Shown: positions 22,701 to 35,060, counted from the stretch's first letter. The stretch is DNA of 64,000 bases from Macrotrachela quadricornifera (GCA_022393335.1 JAJEKB010021807.1:11477-75476); one strand, 5' to 3'. Program-made: numbers and translations. The notes: generated by a model not told the origin, from the letters alone.

Positions 22701-23408
22701 AAAATTCCCATTTGGTTTGATATTGCTGGAGATATGAAAGGGAATATTAATTCTGCTATGGCTAATGGTGTTGAAGAAGCTGCGATGATTATTAGTTTCA
22801 ATACTCTCGCTTATAGTAAAAGTGTTAATTGTCAAAAAGAATTTACATATGCTACACAATTACAGAAAACTATTCTTCCTGTTCTTCTTGAAGATGAAAA
22901 CAGTTTTAAGGATACATGGTTAGCAAATGCAATAAGTTCGTTGGACAAACTCAATATAAAAGATGAAAATCAATTTGATTCAAGTTTTGATATTCTTGTA
23001 CAACGTATTGAACAAGCTCTTGAACAGGAAGAAGACGAAGATCCTAATGAACCTGAAGTTATTACACGATTTGAGGGTGGTGCTGTTCAAGGAAAATACT
23101 ATCATAGTGGACAATCATTTGATATGACTTTTGAATTCTTCAGCTTATTAGAAGGAGGAGTTAAAGGACAAGGTGTTGATAATGATGGAGCTTTTACAAT
23201 AGCTGGTAGTTATGATAATGAAGGAAATATTAGTTTTAAACAACAATATATTGGAAAACATGCTATTGAATACAAAGGAAAACTTTATTGTGATGATTTC
23301 GGTGGATTCAAAATTGAAGGAATATGGAATATTAATAATACAACAGGAAAATTTTATCTCGAAAGTATTGACGATAATGAAAGTGATGCAGAAAGTGAAA
23401 ACGATTAA
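19718..23408 (+). CDS. ADP-ribosyltransferase with three TIR and three beta-rich modules
   Basis: Exons 19718-20777, 20940-21505 and 21555-23408 join in frame through GT-AG introns to 1159 residues. Residues 185-350 form an ART fold of the R-S-E class: TIYRS (Arg250), FQVYTSGT (Ser280) and EEEEELILPG with E318-x-E320 in the ExE position. TIR-like domains lie at about 371-475, 646-750 and 900-1010. The third is most canonical (HVMLSYQW, IPIWFDIAGDMKG, CQKEFTYA) and keeps a Glu (971) where SARM1-type NADases have their catalytic residue; the first two lack it. Each TIR is followed by a ~100-residue beta-rich module (about 513-622, 788-888, 1047-1145) sharing GQGxDxxGxFxxxGxY, YxGKxxxxYxGK and GxW. 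No signal peptide or membrane segment, so cytosolic. Family knowledge: ART and TIR both act on NAD+. Inference: a multi-module NAD-consuming effector or signalling protein, possibly in innate defence. Confidence 0.8.
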
Positions 23409-24685
23409 TTTACTTGTGATAACATATAAATAATTTTATTTTTTACTAACAAAAGAAACTATTTGTATTTTAACCGAGTTATAATTCATATCCTAACATC
23501 AAATAGAAGATCACATTATTAAATTAATAAATAAAAACTCGAAATGGATATTGATGCACTCTCACCCTCACGTTAAACAACTAATCACTTTTATATTAAA
23601 TCAAAGACTGTAAAAACGACAAGTTTTCTTATATTAAAATCTTGAATTTATTAAATATAGGACAATCGAATAGAATAATAGTTACTTGACAATTTGAAAA
23701 AAGACAACACAACTATGATAATCGAGAATTCTTTTGATGTTCAACGTTTGATTAAATGTAACTATAGTAACTAAAAATATTGCTCGTCAAAATTTCTATG
23801 GATGTTTTATAGGCGGAGAAAAAGGAATGAGAAATAAACGAAATTGGCAGAAAAAAGTGAGTATACAATTGTTGGAAAGTGTCACTGTGTTCAATACTAT
23901 TTAACACATGTATGAATAGAAGCAAATCGTCTGAGGCTCAAATACAGGAAGAAAATTTGGCGTCGATAACTGGAGAAACTTGTTGAGAGAATAAAACTTA
24001 CTTTATTATAAATAAAACATTGGATAGAAGAACGTCTACGTCACTCACCAGCTTTACAGAAGAGAAGAAAAATATCTTATTTTAGTAAATTCCGTGATAA
24101 AATAGGATACGAAATAGAAAGAAAAGATAATTTCATTTTGTTCACGACGAATATTCAGAGTGTTACTAAATTATTCATTAAAGAAGAGAAGCTAACTAGA
24201 CAATGAGGATAAAATCATACGAATATAGAGAAAAGATTAAGAATATATTGTACATGAAAGATTCAGTACATTGTGTGGACGAAATGAGAATATAGATTTA
24301 CGAAAAACAATAAGAAAAGGAAAACAATACTCATAATGTGGTTCATCGTTGAATACAGCTGATGTTGAATTAATAATGATATATAAATGATGAGACTCGA
24401 AATCAAGGAGACTGGAACATTATATAATTCAATTGATGATGATGTTTAAGTGGAAAAACTAAATATAAAAGAAGAGAAAAGAATCTGGAAAATAACATAT
24501 CATTCACAGAATTATTCATTGTTTCATATTAAAAGGAGTCTCCTCAGAAAAGAACTTTGTTATTTTCTCTTACGATTTCAACAAAAATTCCAGGGATTGT
24601 TAGTCTTGACCAGAATAAATTATGGTTGAATATCTCCCCTAAATTATCAAGTCGGGAATGGTTTTTAAATTTTAGAGTGACGTTA
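23409..24685. other. non-coding stretch
   Basis: AT-rich, no ORF above 75 codons and no repeat arms recognised. Includes the 3' UTR of the preceding gene. Confidence 0.4.
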
Positions 24686-24689
24686 GACC

Positions 24690-24855
24690 AAAATCGTAAT
24701 AGAGTCTGATTTTTGAATTTCCCTTCGTTTGATTTTTAAAAATACTTTATCGGTCAATGTTCAAATTCCAAGTACTAAGAAAAATGGAATATCTAGGTTT
24801 TTTATTTCAACAAAAGAGAAATTCAAAAATCGGACTCTATTACGACATAGTCCTA
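24690..24855. mobile_element. short fold-back element
   Basis: CGTAATAGAGTCTGATTTTT near 24691 pairs with an inverted copy ending near 24847 (ATCGGACTCTATTACG). Arms of roughly 35 bp around a 100 bp loop. Target duplication not defined. Confidence 0.45.
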
Positions 24856-25139
24856 CCTGCCTGCTATATCTATTGAGGTATTATTAAGAAATCTTTGCCT
24901 ACGTAAACAGTATGATCGAAAAAATTGATTTTGAGAAAAATGAAAAACAAAGTTTTTTGATGCAATAAGTGTCTTTATTCGAAATAAGTCTGCTTATCTA
25001 CCTAATATCTTCGAATTATTCTTCAAGCTTTATTGATACCCTGTATGTGGATATATCATAATACGATTAATAATACATAATGTCTAAATTGCAGTCATGA
25101 TTCTCTATACGTAGATGTCACACATGTTTTATCAATTTT

Positions 25140-25655
25140 CTACGTTAGTGAAGTTAGCGGCAGATTCGAGTTTTTCTAGCGAACATTCTCACATTAACCT
25201 GTATCAAAGCAGCTCATCAGTGTATATTGTACAACTCGACGAGCTTTATCCAATGGTGTAATCAGATTTTTCATAGCCAAAAGTATGACCGAGAAAATCT
25301 GAAAATACCATATTTTTTTTAATGAAATTGTGACGAGATATTGAAGTAAAAGCTGTCTAGATTTCTTTCTTTCACTGTGTCGTTCCAGAAAATACTTGTG
25401 TCTTATACAACTCACTGAGCTCTATCCAATAGTATACTCAGATCTTTGATAGCACAATGTGCGATTTTCAGATATTTTCTATCATCATCGATCTGCTAAA
25501 ACCATAGATTGAGCTATCAAAGATTTGAGTATACCATTGAATAGAGCTCATTGAGTTGTACAAAACACACTGATGAGCTGCTTCGACACAGGTTAATTTG
25601 AGAATGTTCGATGAAAAAACTCGAATCTGACGCTTAATTTAGTAACGTCATAAAA
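25140..25655. mobile_element. fold-back MITE, CAGATTCGAGTTTTT arms
   Basis: Arms of about 165 bp (25145-25310 and 25490-25650) are inverted copies with roughly 85 percent identity, including CAGATTCGAGTTTTT and GCAGCTCATCAGTGT. A secondary internal copy of the GAGCTCTATCCAATAGTATA stretch sits at 25416-25440. No ORF. Superfamily unclear. Confidence 0.55.
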
Positions 25656-26109
25656 AAGTTTCATAATAACTGAAAACAGAGTATTAATGATATTTTCATA
25701 GTTTTTATTGAACCATAAAGCTGAAATATTTATCACATATAGAACTCATCGAGATCTTTTAGTTCTGATGAATGATTAACAGTAAAATACATCGGTCGAT
25801 TTCAAATACACTTGTTTTCGTACTCGATATTTGCTCCATTTTTTCAGTAAAAACCGATCACGTATCAGAATATGTATAAATCTCAATAATCTAGTTTTTT
25901 TCGAAAAATTGACTTTACTGAGGGAGACCCTTTATGTCTTTAATTAACATTGGAAGAGACTATTTTCACTGCAGAAGGAATAAATTGTATTATGAGGAAA
26001 AGAGAAAAATACCAATTTTCGATTTTTTCTTACTTCGAACGTTTGATTATTTCTTCTTATCATGAATATTTTAACAAATAAAATCAAGAATTTCCGATCG
26101 CACAAGCTC
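25656..26109. other. non-coding stretch
   Basis: No feature recognised between the fold-back element and the LRR pseudogene. Confidence 0.3.
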
Positions 26110-26781
26110 TAACTGCGAAAACATCGCTAATTACTTATTCTGTGTCTAATGTTGGGATATATAATAATGAAATATCAGCATTGGTGGAAAATTTAAAAAC
26201 AAATACAATTCTTTCGTATCACAGTCTTGAAAAGGTTCTAACTACTGAACAACTAAGATCTATACTCAGCGCTCTTTCTTTCAATAGTTCGTTGATTTCT
26301 CTTAATCTAAGCAAAACAAATAGCTGAACTTCTTGGATCAAAAAGAAATAATTTTCGCATGCTTTATTTATATAAGTGCAAAATTGATGACGAAATTGCT
26401 CGCGCTCTGCTGATTACTTTAACCAAAAATTGATGAATTGTTCATTTAGGTTTAGATTACAATGAATTGAAAAATGAAAGCACAAACAGATTCGCTACTA
26501 TCATCGCTGTTAATATTACTCTTACTTACTTAAGTGTAAATGACAACAAATGGACTACAGATGGGTTCAGGTGTATTGCACGTTCATTACTTCGAAATTA
26601 GACATTGACTGAATTTTATTTTAAACTTCATTACTCAATAAATCGTCACGAAACAAATATTGGAACAATTTATAGTGCACTAGCAGAAAATACTACAATT
26701 GTACAATCTACGAAATACTACGAAGCAAAAGAAGAGCAGAATATGCTTTTGGTTCAACGACTCAATATGATACTTGCTTAA
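26110..26781 (+). pseudogene. leucine-rich-repeat protein, copy 1, broken
   Basis: The translation shows ribonuclease-inhibitor-type leucine-rich repeats: LVENLKTNTIL, ILSALSFNSSLISLNLSKT, then after a stop and frame change IVHLGLDYNEL and LTYLSVNDNKWT. In-frame stops (for example after KTNS and within SLLRN*TLTEF) and at least one frameshift prevent expression as one protein. The same sequence recurs at 34622-35060. LRRs of this type occur in NLR-like proteins; no NACHT domain is visible, so only a C-terminal fragment remains. Confidence 0.55.
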
Positions 26782-26913
26782 CACATTCAAGGCGATGTCG
26801 CTATAGTTTAATGAGAAACTGTATAGAAAAGCATTTTCTTTTGCTTTTTTCTTAAGCAGGAGGTTAAACATAAGATGTCATTTCTTCTGTCTTCAGTACT
26901 TTATTTGAATCCT

Positions 26914-28581
26914 TTATTCCATAGCATAATGCTTATCATTAAAACACTCAAGACAAAAAAATTTATCACAGTCAAGAACAGAAAGTTTTTCCTTTCTTTG
27001 CTGCTGCATTGCTCGCTTCTCTTGACTGTTATATCCTTCCCATTGCATAGAAGCCAGTGCATCGTCTGACAACATTGCGTGTAGATCCTTCCTTTTCTTT
27101 GAGCTTGTGATCAGCAAGTTTGCGCTTCGCTTGGGGTGTTGACGGTTGGTCCGGGCCAGGCTTCAGATTTGCGGATGGCGTACTCAGAAGTAAAGATCGT
27201 ACAAGACTCTCGTGAAATTGTAAGATGGTTATGTTGTTTGTTGTGTAGTTTTCTTTGTATATCAAATAGATATTCACCACTGCTGTTGCAAATATCAATT
27301 CAAACGCCACCTTTTCATACCATTTTATAGATCGTCTTAGACATGTGTAGTATGCAGATAGGTGATCCGACAAGTCCGTACCTTGTTTTCCTTTATTATA
27401 GTCGAACACCACTTGCGGCTTCATGATACGCTCGCCAAATGGAGTAGTTTTTCTGATGTTCACGAGAGCAGTTGCATGGGACGGCTGGATAGATATCATC
27501 AAAACTTCTCTTTTATCTTTCCATTTGATCAACTTAACACCATCACCATTCTGTAGCTCATAAAACTCTCCTTTCTTGAGCTGTTTCTGGACAACTGCTT
27601 TTCCGAATCCAACACGATTACTTCTCAATGTTCCAATGAGGTAGGTATCATTTCCCAATAATCGTTTCGTGAGAGCGATACTCGTAAAAAGATTGTCAGC
27701 TGCTACAGTTCGATAACATCCGAAAAGATCTTCTAATGATTGCATGATGACTGTTTGAGAATGACTAAGACCAGTCGTTGGGTTCTGTTTTCCTATATAA
27801 ATCATAAAATTCCAAGTATATCCATTTATGTCTGCTACTTTATACATTTTAACCCCATATTTGTGGGCTTTGCCTGAAACGTATTGTCTAAAGGAGAGTC
27901 GACCTCGCCAGGGCACCATTGTTTCATCGACGGTAGTGACAGAACCTGGCGTATAAATTCACTTAAATCTATCTTTCAATAGGACCAAAAGGGGATTCAA
28001 CTTAGCTAGTTTATCTTGGCTTGCATCCTGTTCCTCATTGTTAGAAAAGTGCAAAAACTTGAGAAGTAATTCGAATTTGTCTCTCGACATTGTATTTTGA
28101 ATGATTTGTGATCCATATAATTGACTTTTGCTCGACTAATAGTCTACTTCTGGCGTTTGCACTAAGCCCATCTCGATGACTATCTCCAAGAACTTCAGCA
28201 TTTCTTCGTTAGTAGTTGGTTCCCATTGAAGATTTTTTGATCGTTTGCTACGTTTATGTGTTAGTAAATGTTTTTCTGCATATCTATTAGTTTCAAGAAC
28301 CATAAGGCTTATAATCTCGTCAGTGATGAAATGTCGATAGGATTGACTGTACCATCTTCGAAAGTTGGTGATACTTGTTCAATAAGTCCATAATCTTCCA
28401 GAAATTCACCGTCAGATTCTGATTCTATATCACTACAGAGGTTTGAATCGACCTCATCATCAGTGACTTCTTCATCGGAACTTGCAGATTCGTAGTGCAT
28501 TCTAGCAAAATCATCATCCAAAGAACTCACTTTATTGAGTGAGTCAAGGTTATCTTCCGTACTGGCTTCTTCTGGAGACAT
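26914..28581 (-). pseudogene. piggyBac transposase, decayed
   Basis: An acidic N-terminus (28581-28309), a middle part and a catalytic part (27919-27029) are all recognisable. Catalytic Asp positions are in VDETMVPWRGR, AADNLFTSI and YNKGKQGTDLSDHL, the DDD triad of piggyBac. The C-terminal Cys-rich finger (DCDKFFCLECF) lies in another frame ending at 26914. Lesions seen: a frameshift near 28305, a TAG in the middle part near 28140, a TGA just before the first catalytic Asp near 27957, and a frameshift near 27040. Terminal repeats with TTAA were not located. Not active as it stands. Confidence 0.75.
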
Positions 28582-30041
28582 GTAAAATATTCAAGAAGTC
28601 TGACAATTTGGATCGCTTTTATACTGATGAGCAGTGATAAGCAAAATGAATACGAACCCAGCAAAAAAATTTAGAAACTTCCTTTCCTTATCTTGCATGT
28701 AGTGTACACTACATATTACAGAACGAAAAAGTAATTTCAGTCATTATACAGTTGCACATGAAATTCGATTCACTACCTAATTGTACAACAAAGAAGTATA
28801 GTAAAACGTCGACAGAATAGAAAGAAAAGATCAGTAAATGTATTTACTAAAAGTTTATTCTACGTGGAGACAAGTATCTTGGTCAATTTCTGTATGAAAA
28901 CTGAATCGCATCGAATGCGCTATTTCGCACAAAACACTGAGCGAGTATTCACTCTATTCACTTACCTTGAATAAGTTCGAAAAGTTATCTTAACATAGTG
29001 AGCTATTTCTTCTAAGTCACGTGGAAACTTCTTCTAAGCTCTCTCTCATCGCTGAAAACACTTGAAAATACATTTTTGTCTTGACACTTTTCAACGAGAT
29101 CGGAAAATCGAACACAAAAGGTCATCAAGGGGTCTTCTCAAAGATCAGGTCTCCAGAAAACATTTTAAAAGCTATTAAAAAGCCCCATAGCAAACTGCTA
29201 CACTAGTCGTAACAGCACCTTATTTTAGAAATTCTCCGGTGTTTCAAAATGACTATAAGAATCACGATTTCAAACTGAAGAGAAAAGGCTTAAACCTGGC
29301 GACTTTCGAAAATTCAGCCAGCTTTTCTCGAAAATGCCTCATCTATACATCAGAAGACGCAGTTTTTATAATGATTCCAACCGTGGTATTATTGCTGAGA
29401 AAAACTGTTTAGATGCAGAAAACCATTAAAAATTTCCAAAATCTCGCCGCATTTTGAAAACTCATGTGCTGATCTGAATCAGGTCGCTTGCTCTCTCTGA
29501 AAATATGATTGAGAAAAAACATTTCTTCATATTCTATGCAAAACATGCATAGTCCTTATTTTCCAAAAAAAATATAAATACCTTATTATACAAGAGATTG
29601 CGATTTCACAATGGGCGTCTAGTTCTCTGAGTAGAACGTTTTTCCAAGCATGGTCGAGTGATTCTCACGTAAGTCTTAAACTTGACAGTCTAGGGACCTG
29701 ATCCTAGCACACGCTAACGCCACTAGTATTTGGGAGCTGTTTCGTCACATATTGCTCACTTCTTTCAGCCTACAAAAGTCATTCGAAATGAATGACAAAT
29801 GGGAAAAATAAACGCAAACACAGACAGAAAGAGGGGAAAAATTGCACAAGTTTATGAAATTTCCACGCTGAGTATATAGTGTGTCAAAATTTCTTTTCGT
29901 TCTTTTGTGTGTAAACATACGTTACTTACATATATTTTATTTGAATTCAGAGCTGTTTTATTTTTTTTTCGTCTAAAAAAAACTTCGAACAGCAATCTTT
30001 CTGTTACTCCACTCTTTTCCTTATCGCTCGCCACTTTCAGC
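28582..30041. other. non-coding, 5' flank of F-box gene
   Basis: No gene recognised. The last 200 bases should include the leader and promoter of the F-box gene starting at 30042. Confidence 0.35.
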
Positions 30042-33000
30042 ATGGAAACCATATGCAGTAAAATTACTACAGCTGAAGTCATTCGACCACCGGCAATCAC
30101 TATTTCCTCTTTAGCTACAAACACGACTCAACCACTTTCAAGACTGGATTGTAAGTAAACGAGTCGTTGCGTTAAGTTATTTATTATTTTTTGCGTAAGT
30201 TATGTAGGAGACGAAGACGTGCAATTTTGGATACAGTAACATCACTGTTGTTAAATTAGTTTCTAGAATTTTAGATTAGATGAAATATGTGAAACAAATA
30301 GAGCTTTTAAATGTGAGTTTCAATGGGGTTGAACACACTGAAGAAAATACGAAGATTCTGGATGTTTGTCTCTATCACAGTCTTCTTGCCACCGTAACCA
30401 AACACTTAATTCGAGGATGCGCAATTCAAACTTTTCCATTTCTCTCGTGTCTCAGCTGAATACATGTATTCTGATACAAGAGAATTTTCTAATCATGATC
30501 AGCATGTTTCTAAGCTTGTTTTGATCAAATTTTGCGGAGGCAAACATAAATTCACATAGAAGAATGCTCCCAAAAGTTAATTCCTCTACGACCTCACTCT
30601 TTGCAAGCTCTTCCATCGCATTTTCTTTTGCAAACTGAGTCTAGCAAATGCAGAGGCGGACAGAATAAGTACTTTGTAAATGGATAGTGGAAATTTTTGA
30701 AGCCATTAAGGGTAACGAAAGTGTTCGGAGAAAAAGAGCTCAGAATATAGTAGGAGTAGATAAGACCTAACCTAACAGTTATCTGCTCGAATCACTGAAT
30801 TTGATACAAAGCTGTAGATACAGTCGAAAACCTTGTAATTAAGCTTTAGCCTTATCTATTCTCAAACATCACTCGGTTTTCTCAATTTTAGCCGCTCAAC
30901 AAGAATTTGAAGAGAAATCCACACTTGAACTTCTCCCAGGTGAGCTGATCCTTCTTGTCTGTACTTACCTCTCACCAGTTGACATTCTCTACGCATTCGA
31001 CGGTTTGAACAAACGTCTAAATGCTACAATTACAGCGTTTCGATCACATCTGGATCTCTCAAAGATAACATGGCATCAATTTCAATATCTCCACTCAACA
31101 CCGTCAGTTATTTCACAAGTCGAAAGTTTAGTAATCAGCGACAATCAAATCCATTGTCAGGCAAGGACCGTGCTGCCATATCTTCAAAAGTTTGTTTATT
31201 TGAAACAGTTAACGCTCAAAAATATTCCTACAGGACACATGCTTTACCTGTACTCAAAGGAGCTCGACAACCTAAAATTTTTGGAAACACTTAAAGCCGC
31301 TAACCGGGTTACGTCCACATATAGCACCTTAGATGAAGATGAAGTAGCGTTAGTTAAAAATATTTTCAATAGAAAAACATTGACCGTTGTAGAATTGAAA
31401 TTAGATAAGATATATTTCGATCTAGTTGGTAAACTTAAAGTTGACAAACTAAACTGTCCAAATTTAAAACGTTTGTCTATTCCTCTGCACACAATCGTCG
31501 ATTTCTTTTCTGTTCTTCGCATTTGCCCAAATTTGGAGTATTTATATGTAGAACTTCGGTATTTTGAAACTGATGAACGACGCATTAAATGGAATCCAAC
31601 CTGCTTTTCAACTTCCTTACGTGAACTTCATTTTGTTACGCGTGTTGGATTTCAAATCTTCTTTGAAAATGTGAAACGGATGATTGAAAGTGTTGCTCAA
31701 AGTCTTCAGTGTTTAACTTTGTCTATCGAAACAGCGGATAAGAAATTTTTTGATGGGCAGCTGGTGGAACATGATTTAGTCTCCTCTAAACAATTACCAA
31801 ATTTGATCACTTTCAATTATTATGTTCAACATAATACCACTTACCGTTTTGATCTATCAGAAGTGATTCGATCTTTTCAAAGTTCATTCTGGTTGAAAGA
31901 GAAAAAATGGCCAGTGAAGTGCTTTACCACTACAGCTGGTTATCATATTCACCTATATACTGTTCCTAGTCGACAGCAAAGCTTGGGATTCTCTTACGGA
32001 ATGATTGATCCAACTTCATCAAGATCTTCAGCAGATGTTTCAAAAGACCAAAAAGAAACTGCTGTGACACATATTAAGTTAGACCCTTACCCTTATTTGT
32101 CTTCAGTTCAAATATTTCATTTTCTTCAATTGTGTCCAAATGTAAGATATTTGAAGTTATATGAAATTAAAGGTAAGGAAAGAATAATTTCTTTTCGGGG
32201 CAGCAGCGATAACTATAAGGTTTGACGCCCTATAGTGAAAAACTTTTGGTTAGAGCTTCTCCCAAAGTTGAGAAAATCATATTACAGAACCCATCATAGA
32301 ATTAGCGCTTAGGTGAGTTAAATAGCATTTTCTTCGTCAAATTTTATAAAACGCGATGGCACATAGAGAATCGTCAACTTATGAGGCTACTTAGCTGTAA
32401 AAATAATTTCGCCGCACGAAGTTAAATGTCGGTGAACCTGTGAAGATCTCTCCACAAGATATGCCAGAAAAACGTGATCCCAAAAATGCCGTCGCTAAAC
32501 TCCGTTAACGGCTAAAATACACGAAATATTTCAAAATGTTGGTCTTGATTTCCTTTACATATTTGGATCTCTCAAAGTCTCTCAACCCCAGCAGTGCTGG
32601 GTTATAGGCTTTCTTGGAAACCCTCAGACTTTTGCAATAATTCATATTCTTTTCCTTCGAAACAGCGCTTTCTTCTTGAAAGCAAGGATATATTTGGAAT
32701 TAGCATAGAAAAACTGAATCTAATGGTATATAAATTGGCCATTTTCAAAAAAGCATTGCTCAGTTTTCTGAAAAATGGACATTTGAGAGCGTTTTGCTAG
32801 ATATTTGATACCGATTTTTCCACATGCCCCTCAGCAACGCACAAAACTTTTCAAAGTTCAGAGTTATAGATTTCAAGTTACGGCAAGTCCGACATTCTGA
32901 TTTGCAACTTTTTCAGATGCCTCTGGGAAGCCTGGTAAAACCCTCGCTGACTCACATTCCTCACCCTGCAGGAAAATGAATATGCGCAAACTTATAAAGA

Positions 33001-33754
33001 AGTGTTTCCGACTTCTAAAAAGTTTTGACCACAACAAAAGTGCCTTCGACTGTACGAGAAAATACCACTGTGAATTAGTTGTACAAGACCATTACAGAGT
33101 TTAGTCTCCTTTTCTCAACTCCACTTGGGTACTTCGTTGCTGTCTCGATCGATCCTTTTCGAACCTTTTTACAAAAAAGGATTGGTTCTTTTTTTGCCTT
33201 TATTTTATCACCTTATAGATGATCCGGATATCCCAAGACCATCGAACCTTCTAACGTTCTCTAAATTAAGTGCTTTAAAACTGGCAGGGTCTTCAACCTG
33301 TGTAAATTTTCTGTCCGACCTATTCTTGCACGCTCCATCCTTACGACGTCTCAAACTTAATGCAAATATTATTTTAAAATTTTACGACGACGTTCCTGTT
33401 CATTCTTCTTTGTGGCTGTTGCTGAGAAATCAAATCAAAGATTTATCTGTGGATATGTCTGTAAACGAAGCCAGTAAACGAGTACTAAAACTACTTTCAG
33501 AACTTTTTTCAAATGTGAATCACTTGACTTTGAAATTTTCCTGGAGTATATCATCGTCACTTTTGCCACAAATTCTAGAGACAGTACTAACAAATCAACG
33601 GTCACTTATCTCTCTTTCAGTTACACATGGTTCCTGCTTGACATACGGAGGATTGAGTGACAAATACAAGCAGATAGTAGCCAAGACACTTAATCGAGAA
33701 GAAAAAGACTTTTTGTTAGAAATCAAGAGTGAGATAATTAGTGTTTGGATGTAA
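30042..33754 (+). CDS. F-box / leucine-rich protein
   Basis: Exons 30042-30150, 30892-32172 and 33219-33754 join in frame (GTAAGT and GTAAGG donors) to 641 residues. The start of exon 2 encodes an F-box: TLELLPGELILLVCTYLSPV then DILYAFDGLNKRLN. Below it are irregular leucine-rich repeats (LKQLTLKNIP, CPNLEYLYVELRY, LRELHFVTRVG, CPNVRYLKLYEIK, LSALKLAG, APSLRRLKLN). F-box proteins recruit substrates to SCF ubiquitin ligases through Skp1; LRRs usually bind the substrate. Bdelloids have large families of this layout. Introns of 741 and 1046 bp are unusually long for this region and may contain decayed inserts. Intron 2 is spliced here because the frame continues exactly at DDPDIPRPSN; unspliced, it would stop at 32225. 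Confidence 0.75.
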
Positions 33755-34376
33755 GGGATGCTTTTCTTTATCTGAGTGTCACTTTTTTGTCATTTAATTT
33801 CGAAAAAAAAAGAGAATGTTTCTAATTCTTTTTACGAATCGCATTAAGTTTGTCTGTACTATCATTTGTGAGCTAACAGTATTGTTCCTTTTCCGAAAGT
33901 TAAAATTCTGATTTTTCACTACATTGTCTCTCAAAAAACTCAGTTACGATATTTAAATAAGTGAAACTTTAAAAGAGAAGGTAAATCTGGTCAGGAATAC
34001 CACTGAGATATGTGTACATGTTCAGTCTGAAAAAGGCTTCTATAGATTCGAACACCTTGCTGAACTGTTCTCAGATTTTGGCAACATTGATCTAGATGAG
34101 CATCAACATGACTCCGACCGAATTGTTGAAGAAATAATCGTCGACGAAACAGCTTGTCATGACTCTACTGAGGATTTTTCATGGTTTATATAGCTACACA
34201 TTTTAGGATGACACGAACTTTTTCAAAAAATTCGATCGAAATTATATCAAATTCAATTTCAATGTATTATTACACACTCATAATATAAGTGATAAGTGCA
34301 TGAAATATTTTCTACAAGTAAATAAATCTATCAAGGATTCACTACTGATAATATAACATCAATAATTTATGTATAA
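33755..34376. other. non-coding with a coding-like remnant
   Basis: At about 34002-34193 a plus-strand frame of 60-odd codons ending FSWFI-stop is rich in Asp, Glu and His and has plausible codon use, but has no start and no recognised family. It could be a stranded exon. Otherwise nothing seen. Confidence 0.25.
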
Positions 34377-34380
34377 TTAA

Positions 34381-34616
34381 CTCTACTCTCTGGGCTCTAT
34401 TGAGACCCCAATCGATAAAAACACGTTGATGCGTATTTCGATATATTTTATTGTATTAACGATATTTGAAAAGAACAAACAAATACCATCAATGAGTAAG
34501 ACTAACATCTATTAATGCATATCTAAAAGCGGAGGTTTTTATCCATTATACTGTAAGAATTAAGTATAATGGAAGTGGTCTGCGGTCCGAAAAGACTCCA
34601 GGTAATAGTATGAGGG
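34381..34616. mobile_element. TTAA-flanked MITE (piggyBac-like)
   Basis: A 236 bp element bounded by TTAA at 34377-34380 and 34617-34620. Ends read inward as CTCTACTCTCTGGGCTCTAT and, reverse-complemented, CCTCATACTATTACCTGGAG, an imperfect match. It lies immediately before LRR pseudogene copy 2, whose upstream part is missing. Confidence 0.6.
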
Positions 34617-34621
34617 TTAAA

Positions 34622-35060
34622 CTAAGCAAAACAAATAATCTTTGTATGCTTTATTTATATAAATAGAAAATAGATGATGAAATCGCTCGACCTCTACTGA
34701 TTTCTTTAACCAAAAATCGACGAATTGTTCATTTAGATTTAAATTACAATGAATTAAAGAACGAAAGCATAAATAGACTCACTGCTATTAATACTACTTT
34801 TACTTATTCGAATGTAAATGATAATAAAATGACTACAGATGGATTTGAGTGTATTGTACGTTCATTACCTCAAAATTCGACATTGACTCAATTTTATTTT
34901 AAACTTCATTACTCAATAAATTGTCACGAAACAAATAGTGGAACAATTTACAAAGCACTAGCATAAAATACTACTATTGTACGATCTACGAAATACTATG
35001 AAGTAGAAGAAGAGCACAATGTGCTTTTGGTTCAACGACCCAATATGATACTTGCTTAAA
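34622..35060 (+). pseudogene. leucine-rich-repeat protein, copy 2, truncated
   Basis: Highly similar in DNA to the later part of copy 1 (26305-26781), from CTAAGCAAAACAAATA to ATGATACTTGCTTAA. Readable parts include IVHLDLNYNELKNESINRL and LTQFYFKLHYSIN. It has a TAA where copy 1 reads through (LA*NTT) and lacks a stop that copy 1 has, so the copies decayed independently. The 5' portion is cut off at the TTAA MITE. Confidence 0.55.

Noticed and set aside
29640..29760. Possible tRNA-like segment
   Set aside because: No cloverleaf with proper acceptor and T arms could be folded by eye.
32173..32225. Reading through to the stop at 32225 in the F-box gene
   Set aside because: A GTAAGG donor at 32173 pairs with an acceptor at 33218 and continues in frame with more leucine-rich sequence.
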